Assembly: GCF_007830235.1 (NCBI RefSeq)
Contig: NZ_VLKI01000004.1
Coordinates: 124,001 to 188,000 of the forward strand
DNA: 64,000 nucleotides
Direction of reading: 5' to 3'
Source: Cytobacillus oceanisediminis
GTDB lineage: Bacteria; Bacillota; Bacilli; Bacillales; Cytobacillaceae
Shown: positions 33,950 to 41,370 of the stretch, in pieces
How the letters are laid out: every line of letters starts with the position of its first letter
How positions within the stretch are numbered: the first letter of the stretch is position 1
The notes under the pieces: generated by a model
The model's input: the letters and a program-made list of their open reading frames with translations, nothing else
The model's database searches: none
Told to the model about the DNA's origin: nothing
Made by a program: the position numbers and the translations under genes

Positions 33950-34369
33950 TAGCTCCACAAGGAAATCTACGGCAGCGTAATCATCGCACGACTAAAAGCG
34001 GCAGCTTTTGGGAGGAGGCGCCATCGGCTCGAGGTCATAAGCGTGTCTAGTTTCGGCTCCAAGGGACTCCAGGTCATAAGCCGTCCCCTTCCAGAAGGAA
34101 AAAACACCTTCTTACAGGGACCGTCTTATGCTTGTCGTCCCTGGGCAGTCGCCTCAACATTTCTTTCAATCCGTCAAGAAGGTTAAAGACTAACCTTCAT
34201 GCCGGCTTGTCTTATGCTTGAGGTCCGCAGGATAAAGAAGGCTTCGTCAGCCTATTCATCGCACGACCAAAAGTGGCAGCTTTGGGAGGATGCGGGTCAT
34301 GCAGACGTTGCCACAGGACGTGGCGTTTTTAGTCTGCGTTCACCATAAGCGGGTGCCTTGCGCTTTTCT
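33950..34369 (+). repeat. Dispersed repeat family B, copy 3 (chimaeric left end)
   Basis: From 34019 to 34369 it is nearly identical to copy 1 (4308-4660). The left 70 bp differ: GCACGACTAAAAGCGGCAGC at 33986 is a duplicate of the internal GCACGACCAAAAGTGGCAGC at 34260, so the left end was replaced by internal material. It ends 34 bp before the liaF start codon and shares its orientation. Confidence 0.85.
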
Positions 34370-34403
34370 GATCATTCCAATCACGCAGAAGGGGGGATGC
34401 CTC

Positions 34404-35138
34404 ATGAATTATAAAATAAAAAGCGATTATTTAAGCTGGATCGTAATGGTGGGCATTGTCGTCCTCTTTGTGGAAATTGCCTTTTTTAATAGAGGAGTGA
34501 TTTTCTCTCTTCTAGTGCCAATTGGAATGGTGTATATTGGAAGAAAGTGGATGCCTCGCACCTCCGGAAAATGGATTTTCTGGCTTGGGTTAATTTTTCT
34601 GCTCATCAATGTATTTAGCATGATGACGTTAAAATTTTTCCTGCTGGCTATCCTGATTCATCTGCTGATTCAGTTTGCACAATCCAAAAAGGATCCGAAA
34701 CAGATCCAGCCGGAGTTTAAAGAACCAACTGTCAATCTTCAAAAAGAAACGGTCATCAAAAAGGATCCTCTTTTTTCCAATATATTTGTCGGCCAGCAAA
34801 AAACGCCAGAGCAAGTGTATGAATGGAATGATATTAATATACAGACCGGCATTGGCGATACAGTCATTGACTTAAGCTATACCGTCCTTCCAAAGGGAGA
34901 AACCGTCATCTTCATCCGAAACTTTATCGGCAATGTAAAGGTGCTTGTTCCTTACGATGTGGAAGTAAGTGCTAGCCATTCTGCCATTGTCGGCGCTGCA
35001 AGAATATTTGAATACGAAGAATCAAAACTTATTAACCAATTCCTGCATCTGCAGACGCCAGGCTATGAAAAATCTGGGCAGCGCATCAAAATTTTTACCT
35101 CACTGTTAGTAGGCGATATCGAGGTGAAGCGCGTATGA
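34404..35138 (+). CDS. liaF: LiaF, inhibitor of the LiaSR two-component system
   Basis: A 244-residue membrane protein with about four N-terminal helices (residues 10-105) and a C-terminal beta-rich DUF2154-like domain (IQTGIGDTVIDLSYTVLPKG, VLVPYDVEVSASHSAIVG). It keeps LiaS inactive in the absence of envelope stress. ATG at 34404 follows GGGGGG; the frame extending back to 34290 runs through repeat B3 and is not coding. Its last four bases overlap liaS. Confidence 0.92.
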   Translation: MNYKIKSDYLSWIVMVGIVVLFVEIAFFNRGVIFSLLVPIGMVYIGRKWMPRTSGKWIFWLGLIFLLINVFSMMTLKFFLLAILIHLLIQFAQSKKDPKQIQPEFKEPTVNLQKETVIKKDPLFSNIFVGQQKTPEQVYEWNDINIQTGIGDTVIDLSYTVLPKGETVIFIRNFIGNVKVLVPYDVEVSASHSAIVGAARIFEYEESKLINQFLHLQTPGYEKSGQRIKIFTSLLVGDIEVKRV

Positions 35139-36157
35139 GTACCATCCAGCGGCAAATTGTTTGGGGAGCCAGCATGTCCCTCCTGATTCTTGCTGTCCTG
35201 ACGGCTTCCTTTTTCACCATGTTTCCCGTTCCCGATTGGGGGGATTTATGGGAGACAGAGGTACTCGATATCCCGTTTATTTTATTCGTGCCAAGCGTCA
35301 GCCTGGCAATCGGCCTGACTATTGGATTCATGTCAGGCTTATATTGGCGCCGGAAGCTTCAGACAGTTGATAGCCTTCTTCATCAGATTGAAGAAGGGCG
35401 CCAGCTTGATGCGGATGAACTGAACAACAGCAAAGAATTGCAATCTATTGCCAGCAGGGCTGGAAATATACAAAAGCACATTGCTGACCAGGCAAAAATC
35501 TCTCAAAAGCTTGCGAATGAAAAAGCCGAAGATATAGAGAGCCGAATGCAGGAAATCATTTCTCAGGAACGAAACAGACTGGCCCGTGAGCTTCACGATT
35601 CAGTCAGCCAGCAGCTTTTTGCAGCATCTATGATGATGTCTGCTATAAATGAAACCCAGCAGGACCAGGAAGGCAGGCAGGCCAAGCAGCTGAAAATGGT
35701 AGAAGAAATGATCCACCAATCCCAGCTTGAAATGCGCGCCCTGCTTTTGCATTTGCGTCCGGCTGCACTCAAAGGCAAAACCCTTCAAGAAGGAATTGAA
35801 GAATTGCTTGTTGAATTGCTTCAAAAAGTAGCACTGGAGATTGATTGGAAAGTGGAAAACTTTCCGCTTGATAAAGGAGTGGAGGACCACTTGTTCCGCA
35901 TTCTTCAGGAAGCTGTTTCCAATACACTCCGCCATGCGAAATCGCATAATCTGGAAGTGCTGCTTATTCAAAGGGATGAATATGCTATTCTGCGTGTGGC
36001 AGATGACGGGGTCGGCTTTGATGTTGAGGAAACAAAAGCCGGTTCCTACGGGCTGCAAAATATGTACGAAAGGGCAGCTGAAGTGGGCGGGAGCATGAAA
36101 ATCATCAGTGTGAAAAACAAAGGAACACGCCTTGAGGTGAAGGTTCCGATTATGTAA
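35135..36157 (+). CDS. liaS: LiaS, sensor histidine kinase
   Basis: A 340-residue kinase of the NarL-partner (HisKA_3) class. Two helices (about 8-30 and 47-68) bracket a very short outer loop, as in intramembrane-sensing kinases. RNRLARELHDSVSQQLF carries the phosphorylated His, and the ATPase domain has LQEAVSNTLRHAK and DDGVGFD. It starts inside the liaF stop (ATGA overlap) and is followed by liaR. Confidence 0.93.
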   Translation: MSTIQRQIVWGASMSLLILAVLTASFFTMFPVPDWGDLWETEVLDIPFILFVPSVSLAIGLTIGFMSGLYWRRKLQTVDSLLHQIEEGRQLDADELNNSKELQSIASRAGNIQKHIADQAKISQKLANEKAEDIESRMQEIISQERNRLARELHDSVSQQLFAASMMMSAINETQQDQEGRQAKQLKMVEEMIHQSQLEMRALLLHLRPAALKGKTLQEGIEELLVELLQKVALEIDWKVENFPLDKGVEDHLFRILQEAVSNTLRHAKSHNLEVLLIQRDEYAILRVADDGVGFDVEETKAGSYGLQNMYERAAEVGGSMKIISVKNKGTRLEVKVPIM

Positions 36158-36202
36158 GAAATGTCTGCTATGAGGCAAGACTAAATGCAGAGGGTGAGGC
36201 CA

Positions 36203-36835
36203 ATGATTAACGTTTTATTTGTCGATGACCATGAGATGGTTCGGATCGGAGTATCTTCTTATCTGACGGCACAGCCGGATATAGAAGTCGTAGGAGAAGC
36301 GGATAACGGGAAAACAGCTATTAAAATGGCACTTGAATTGCGGCCGGATATTATATTGATGGATTTGGTCATGAAGGAAATGGACGGGATTGAGGCAACA
36401 AGGAATATCATCGAGCAATGGCCGGAAGCAAAGATCATTATTGTGACAAGCTTCCTTGATGATGAAAAGGTATATCCGGCACTTGAAGCAGGGGCGACAA
36501 GCTATATGCTGAAAACCTCCAAAGCAAGTGAAATCGCTGATGCCGTCCGTTCCACTTACCATGGCCAATCCGTGCTGGAGCCGGAAGTCACCGGCAAAAT
36601 GATGGTGAAAATGAGGCAGAAAAACCAGCATCAGCCCCATGAAGAGCTGACCAGCCGTGAGATGGAGATTCTTCTTTTAATGACAGAAGGCAAAACGAAC
36701 CAGGAAATCGCCGACGAACTTTTCATTGCCTTAAAAACAGTCAAAACACATGTAAGCAACATCCTAAGCAAGCTGCAGGTTCAGGACAGAACCCAGGCTG
36801 TTATTTATGCCTTCAAGCATTCGCTAGTTAAATAG
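36203..36835 (+). CDS. liaR: LiaR, NarL-family response regulator
   Basis: A 210-residue response regulator: receiver domain with DDHE, phosphorylated Asp in DIILMDLVM and Lys in YMLKTS, then a LuxR-type helix-turn-helix ([22 protein letters not shown]... [12 protein letters not shown]). It activates the lia genes. Start ATG at 36203 follows AGGGTGAGG; the ATG six codons earlier lacks a site. Last gene of liaFSR, with its own terminator. Confidence 0.93.
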   Translation: MINVLFVDDHEMVRIGVSSYLTAQPDIEVVGEADNGKTAIKMALELRPDIILMDLVMKEMDGIEATRNIIEQWPEAKIIIVTSFLDDEKVYPALEAGATSYMLKTSKASEIADAVRSTYHGQSVLEPEVTGKMMVKMRQKNQHQPHEELTSREMEILLLMTEGKTNQEIADELFIALKTVKTHVSNILSKLQVQDRTQAVIYAFKHSLVK

Positions 36836-36841
36836 CAGTTG

Positions 36842-36872
36842 AAAGAGCTAATCTGTTAGCTCTTTTTATTTT
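36842..36872 (+). terminator. Terminator after liaR
   Basis: Perfect AAAGAGCTAA / TTAGCTCTTT stem with a 4-nt loop and T-rich tail. Confidence 0.9.
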
Positions 36873-36961
36873 GCGCTGATAGCCGCAATGGAAAAAATCA
36901 TGATTCATATGCAGAACATAAGGGTAACAATAAAACAAACAAATAATATGGCGGTGATAAA

Positions 36962-37915
36962 ATGTCAGTTATAGCTTTACTAAAAAAAGGGAATAAATCT
37001 TCAGGAATGGCCGCTCTCGGTAATACGGCATTAACTATTGCCAAAGGGGCAGCGGCAATGATTAGCGGAAGCGGGGCTATGCTTGCTACAACTCTTCACT
37101 CGCTGGCAGATGCCCTTAACCAGGGATTTGTCTTCTTTGGCAGTGCTCTTGCTGAAAAGGAACCAACCAAGAGGTTTCCTACCGGATTCGGCAGAGTCAT
37201 TAACCTATTTGTTCTGATAGCGGTTATAGTCATTTCCATAATGGCCTACGAAACGATACATAAAGGCTGGGAACTGATTCAGCATCCGAAGGAATCGACA
37301 GATCTCTGGCTTAATGTAGGCGTTATGATATTGGCGGTTCTGGTAGATGGCTTTATTTTAGTAAAGGCAATGAAGGAAATTGCCCATGAAACCAGAACTC
37401 CGGCAAAAGGCCTGGGAGTAGTGCCAGTGGCATTTAAAAATGTCGGGCTTGCCACTCCTCCAACACGGCTTGTTTTTTATGAAGATATCATTGCTACATT
37501 TGGTGCACTCCTTGCCCTTATATCCATTCTCATTGCCCACTTCACAGGCTTGTACTTCCTCGATGGCGTGGGAACCCTTTTAATTGGGCTTCTGTTGGTT
37601 GGAATCGCCATCAAAATAGGTTTTGAGAACACCCTAGGCTTGATCGGTGTTGCTGCACCAAAAGATATCGAAGACCGCATTGCCAAAATTATTCTTGATG
37701 ACCCTGATGTTGTTGATATCAAACAGCTGAGGCTCATCCAAGAGGGAAGAAGATACCATGTGGAGGGCTATATCGAGCTAGTTGAAGGCCTGACACTTGC
37801 TGTTGCTGATGACATTAAAATAGGAGTAAGAAATAAATTGCTCGATGATCCGGATATTAGTGATGTGACCATTGGAATACTGGAAACAGACCAAGTCCAA
37901 ACGTGGAAACAATAA
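36962..37915 (+). CDS. Cation diffusion facilitator (CDF) family transporter
   Basis: A 317-residue protein with six predicted helices and a C-terminal ferredoxin-like domain (about residues 230-300). The TM2 metal motif HSLADALNQ (HxxxD) is intact. In TM5, where CDF exporters usually have a second His/Asp-xxx-Asp pair, the sequence is FYEDIIATFGALLAL, so the second Asp is missing; this recalls the ZNT9-like branch. It probably exports or exchanges a divalent cation such as zinc or manganese. GGCGGTG lies before the ATG. Confidence 0.85.
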   Translation: MSVIALLKKGNKSSGMAALGNTALTIAKGAAAMISGSGAMLATTLHSLADALNQGFVFFGSALAEKEPTKRFPTGFGRVINLFVLIAVIVISIMAYETIHKGWELIQHPKESTDLWLNVGVMILAVLVDGFILVKAMKEIAHETRTPAKGLGVVPVAFKNVGLATPPTRLVFYEDIIATFGALLALISILIAHFTGLYFLDGVGTLLIGLLLVGIAIKIGFENTLGLIGVAAPKDIEDRIAKIILDDPDVVDIKQLRLIQEGRRYHVEGYIELVEGLTLAVADDIKIGVRNKLLDDPDISDVTIGILETDQVQTWKQ

Positions 37916-37917
37916 AG

Positions 37918-37951
37918 AAAAGGAAGCCTGCAGATGAAGGCTTCCTTTTTG
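37918..37951. terminator. Bidirectional terminator between CDF and TspO-like genes
   Basis: AAAAGGAAGCC / GGCTTCCTTTT stem with a 10-nt loop; T run on + and A-rich flank giving T on -. Confidence 0.88.
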
Positions 37952-37970
37952 TTGTAGCGGAAAGTGATTA

Positions 37971-38696
37971 TCAGCGAAACTTATAGCGGATTGTTATTTT
38001 AGTCGCCAGCATAATTCCTGCAGCGGTAAAGAACGTCAGGAAGTACGCTGTAAATGCTACGTTTGGATAATCGTAAAAATTGTTAATCCCAATCCCGATA
38101 AATGCCCACACAAATACCAGGGGATAAACCCAGTCGTCATTTTTAATGCGAAACATTAAAGCCAAAGCGGCTGAGAAAGCAAGCATGATATATGTCCACC
38201 ATATTTCAGGCGGCCCAGTCTCGATCAAGCCTATATACACAAGATAATAGCTGCTATTTGCAATGGTGGCTACCGATATCCATCCTAAATAAGTGGAAAA
38301 CGGTACAATATCCCAAAAGTCCGGGTCTGAATTTTTTGCTTTCCTATATAAGCTGATTAAAGCAAAAAGCAGTGAGATCATAACGAATACTGATATCAGA
38401 AAATACTCGTAATGCCAGGTAAAAATCCATAAGCTATTTAAAATGCAGGTCAGAATAAACAACTTGCTGGTTCTCTTATAGATTGGGAGGTTTCTGCGTT
38501 TTTCAGGGAATTGCCTCACAATCCACATCCCGAGCAGTAAATAAATCAATCCCCAAATGCTGAACACGTAGCCTGCAGGAGTGAAAAGAACATCCAGCTT
38601 ATTGGAAATTTCACCTGTTGTCTGTCCGTTTAATGGCAAAATACTTGCCAGCACATTTACTGTAACCATAAGCATGTAGGCTAATATTTGAAACAA
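37971..38696 (-). CDS. TspO/MBR-family tryptophan-rich membrane protein
   Basis: A 241-residue five- to seven-helix membrane protein with TspO/MBR features: FTPAGYVFSIWGLIYLLLG, LNSLWIFTWHYEYF and many Trp residues (GPPEIWWTY). It is longer than classic TspO (about 160 residues) and belongs to the extended group often called tryptophan-rich sensory protein; the ligand is unknown. TTG at 38696 is preferred because AAGGGGAAGG lies six bases before it; the GTG 13 codons upstream has no good site. Confidence in the family is higher than in the start. Confidence 0.82.
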   Translation of the reverse strand: MFQILAYMLMVTVNVLASILPLNGQTTGEISNKLDVLFTPAGYVFSIWGLIYLLLGMWIVRQFPEKRRNLPIYKRTSKLFILTCILNSLWIFTWHYEYFLISVFVMISLLFALISLYRKAKNSDPDFWDIVPFSTYLGWISVATIANSSYYLVYIGLIETGPPEIWWTYIMLAFSAALALMFRIKNDDWVYPLVFVWAFIGIGINNFYDYPNVAFTAYFLTFFTAAGIMLATKITIRYKFR

Positions 38697-38857
38697 TAGT
38701 ATCCTTCCCCTTTCCCTTGATAGAATATATACCACTTCTGGACCGTAATAATCTCAACAAGTATATTTGATGGAAACTTTAGGAAGATAACCATTGCTTT
38801 TGAATAGAAGAAATATTAAAATAAAACTAACTTATTAGAAATGGAGGTGGAGAAGAG

Positions 38858-39007
38858 ATGATTGGAACTGTTTTGGCACGTGGTGAGTGGATTGAATTCC
38901 TGACAATTTACCGTGCAATTTTTCATGGTTTTGCTTTTAACGGGAGACGTCTGTCCTTTTTTAGCAAACTTCATAATGAAAACAAAACAGTGAGAACATC
39001 TCTTTAG
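38858..39007 (+). CDS. 49-residue leader-like peptide upstream of the ABC-F gene
   Basis: A complete small frame (MIGTVLARGEWIEFLTIYRA...) with a very strong ribosome-binding site, GGAGGTGGAGAAGAG. It is followed by two tandem terminator hairpins (39035-39065 and 39089-39121) and then the ABC-F gene. No similarity recognised. Position, size and the terminators suggest a translated leader in a ribosome-mediated attenuator, as known for vmlR- and vga/lsa-type ABC-F genes, but a stand-alone small protein is possible. Confidence 0.6.
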   Translation: MIGTVLARGEWIEFLTIYRAIFHGFAFNGRRLSFFSKLHNENKTVRTSL

Positions 39008-39031
39008 CCACTATAGAATATAGAAAAGAAC

Positions 39032-39121
39032 GGTAAAAGGAGGGCTTCTTCAGGCTCTCCTTTTTAATTGGACTTTTACTTTTACCAAGGCCATAGGAGC
39101 ATGCTTTCCTATGGTCTTTTT
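39032..39121 (+). promoter_or_regulatory. Tandem terminator/anti-terminator region in ABC-F leader
   Basis: Hairpin 1: AAAAGGAGGGC / GCTCTCCTTTT (39035-39063) then T run. Hairpin 2: CCATAGGA / TCCTATGG (39091-39114) then TCTTTTT. GGTAAAAG at 39032 is also perfectly complementary to CTTTTACC at 39079, a pairing that excludes hairpin 1. Two terminators with an alternative helix just after a translated small frame is the usual form of drug-induced attenuation. Confidence 0.6.
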
Positions 39122-39167
39122 GCGTTTGAATTTGGGGTTATATTAAAGCTCATTGTTGATTTGGCAT

Positions 39168-39213
39168 CCTGTTGCTTGGAGCGGAAGGCGAGTGCCTGGA
39201 GCAGATCAACAGG
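39168..39213. repeat. Family A repeat, 46-bp deletion derivative
   Basis: Keeps both termini (CCTGTTGCTTGGAGCGG on the left, GATCAACAGG on the right) joined through GCGAGTGCCTGGAGC, with about 145 bp of the interior gone. It lies in the ABC-F leader between terminator 2 and the ribosome-binding site. Confidence 0.7.
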
Positions 39214-39257
39214 CAAGCTTATCAGTGCAAATTTTTTTAAAATCGGAGGAAATAAAT

Positions 39258-41138
39258 ATGATCGCATGCAGTGCACAGCAAATCGGAAAAATGTACGGTG
39301 GAAATAATGTTTTTGAAAATTTGTCATTTGAAATACATGAGAAAGACCGGATTGGTTTGACGGGAAGGAACGGAAGCGGCAAAACGACTTTGTTCAAATT
39401 ACTAGCTGGCACAGAGACGCCGGATTCAGGCCAGATTCATTGGAGGAAGGGATGTGAAATTGGCTATCTGGCGCAGATACCGGATTATCCTGCAAATATG
39501 AAATCGATTGATGTGTTAAAAATGGCTTTTGTCCATCTGCTGGAAATGGAAAAAAAGATGAAGCAAATGGAGCTGCAAATGACTCAAGAAACTAGTACGG
39601 ATCAATTAAATAAACTTATTGGGGAATATGGAGAGCTACAGGACCAGTTTGCACTGGAAAATGGTTACGAAATGGATAGCCAGATTGACCGAATTTCAAA
39701 TGGCCTTAATATCGGAAGCTTACTGGATAAGGACTTCAGCAGTCTAAGCGGAGGCGAAAAAACGAAGGTATGCCTCGGCCGCATGCTCCTGAAGAGTCCG
39801 AATCTGCTTCTCTTGGATGAGCCGACAAATCATCTGGATATTAAGGCAGTCGAATGGCTGGCTGGTTTTATAAAAAATTATGAAGGGACCGTTGTCCTTA
39901 TCTCACATGACCGTTATTTTTTGGATGAAACAGCAAGCAAGATACTTGATTTGGAGGACGGAGAACTTACTCTTTACCTAACGAATTACTCCGGCTTTGT
40001 AAAAGAGAAAGAAGAAAGGCTGTTGAGGGAATTTCAGCAGTACGAAGAGCAGCAGAAAAAAATCAAAAAGATAAAGGAAGCAATCAAGCGGCTAAGAGAG
40101 TGGGCTAATCAATGCACTCCGCCTAATGCCGGTCTCCATAGACGGGCAAGCAGCATGGAAAAAGCCCTCCAGCGAATAGAGAAGCTTGACAGGCCAGTAC
40201 TAAACCGAAAAAAAATGTATATCGAGCTGGATGCTGCTGAACGAAGCGGAAAAGATGTGGTGATGATTAAAGAGGTTAGCAAGTCCTTTGGCAGCCAAAA
40301 GTTATTCCAAAATATCAGCATGCACATTCAGCTCCAGGATCGGACCGCTATTGTGGGGGATAATGGTACAGGGAAATCGACTCTGGTTAAAATGATTATG
40401 AAGGAGCTTGAACCGGATGCTGGTGAAGTCCGAAGAGGGAGCAATCTGAAAATAGGCTACCTTTCTCAGCATGTTTTTTCAGATAGCAATGATCAAACAG
40501 TGATCGAAACCTTTAGGGAGGGGCTATCTGTTACAGAGGGAGAGGCTCGACATATTCTTGCAGGTTTCCTCTTTTATGGACACACCGTTTTCCGCAACGT
40601 TTCGCACTTGAGCGGCGGGGAAAGAATGAGGCTTCGCCTTGCCCAGCTCATGCACCGGGATATCAACTTTCTAATTCTCGATGAACCGACGAACCATCTG
40701 GATATCGAATCAAGAGAGGTACTGGAAGAGGCACTGGATGATTTCCAGGGAACCATTTTGGCTGTCTCCCATGACCGCTACTTTATTAACCGATTGTTTA
40801 GCAAAATCTACTGGATCGATCAAAAGGAAGTCCATTTCTTCGAAGGAAATTATGACCGTGCCAGAAAGAAAATGGAGGAGAAGGGGAAAGCGGCGAACGA
40901 AATTCCTGTTATAAAAAAGGCAAAAATTGAGGCTGTTCCGCCAAAAGAAAGGAAAAATAAGTTGTCCCCGGAGGAATTGGAAAATCAAATTGAAGCACTA
41001 GAATCTTCTCTCCTGAAGTTAGAAGAGGTGCTGGAATCGGAAACCGACCTGGAAAAGCTGCAGATACTTTATAAGGAAAAAGAAAAATTAGAACAACAAA
41101 GGGAAGGGCTCTACGGAAAATTGGATGCTATTTTATAA
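39258..41138 (+). CDS. ABC-F family ATPase (ribosome-acting, antibiotic-resistance type)
   Basis: A 626-residue cytosolic protein with two ABC domains and no membrane helices. Walker A motifs are GRNGSGKTT and GDNGTGKST, signatures LSGGEKTK and LSGGERMRL, and Walker B/D loops LLLDEPTNHLD and LILDEPTNHLD. A charged interdomain linker (about 230-320, with REWANQCTPPNAGLHRRA) is the part that reaches the ribosomal tunnel in ABC-F proteins. A coiled C-terminal extension follows domain 2. It either protects ribosomes from drugs or helps translation; the attenuator-like leader favours drug-induced protection. Start ATG 39258 has GGAGG; the longer frame starts in the repeat. Confidence 0.9.
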   Translation: MIACSAQQIGKMYGGNNVFENLSFEIHEKDRIGLTGRNGSGKTTLFKLLAGTETPDSGQIHWRKGCEIGYLAQIPDYPANMKSIDVLKMAFVHLLEMEKKMKQMELQMTQETSTDQLNKLIGEYGELQDQFALENGYEMDSQIDRISNGLNIGSLLDKDFSSLSGGEKTKVCLGRMLLKSPNLLLLDEPTNHLDIKAVEWLAGFIKNYEGTVVLISHDRYFLDETASKILDLEDGELTLYLTNYSGFVKEKEERLLREFQQYEEQQKKIKKIKEAIKRLREWANQCTPPNAGLHRRASSMEKALQRIEKLDRPVLNRKKMYIELDAAERSGKDVVMIKEVSKSFGSQKLFQNISMHIQLQDRTAIVGDNGTGKSTLVKMIMKELEPDAGEVRRGSNLKIGYLSQHVFSDSNDQTVIETFREGLSVTEGEARHILAGFLFYGHTVFRNVSHLSGGERMRLRLAQLMHRDINFLILDEPTNHLDIESREVLEEALDDFQGTILAVSHDRYFINRLFSKIYWIDQKEVHFFEGNYDRARKKMEEKGKAANEIPVIKKAKIEAVPPKERKNKLSPEELENQIEALESSLLKLEEVLESETDLEKLQILYKEKEKLEQQREGLYGKLDAIL

Positions 41139-41145
41139 AGATGAA

Positions 41146-41176
41146 AGAAGGCTAACAGATGTTTAGCCTTCTTTTT
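41146..41176 (+). terminator. Terminator after ABC-F gene
   Basis: AAGAAGGCTAA / TTTAGCCTTCTT stem with a short loop and TTTTTT. Confidence 0.88.
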
Positions 41177-41257
41177 TCTATACAAAAAAATGAATTTTTA
41201 TAAGTTTTTTCAGTTTGCATCTTTTCGTCAGCATCTATTTGTTGTATAGTGTTATAC

Positions 41258-41337
41258 AAATCTGAATAATTATTTAAATCTGAATAAAAATGTGCATTAT
41301 CCAATCAAAATGCTTAATTTCAATGAAGGTGCATTAT
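41258..41337. repeat. Two pairs of direct repeats before the sigma-54 activator gene
   Basis: AAATCTGAATAA occurs at 41258 and 41276 (18-bp step). TGCATTAT occurs at 41293 and 41330 (37-bp step). They lie just upstream of the activator start and could be binding sites for it or another regulator. Confidence 0.45.
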
Positions 41338-41370
41338 TCAAAAATGAATAATTTCTGGAGGCCTAAAAGA

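Noticed and set aside
35600-36178. Long minus-strand frame opposite liaS (192 codons)
   Set aside because: It is antisense to a gene with full kinase motifs, has no ribosome site, and its Cys/His/Phe-rich content is typical of a shadow frame.
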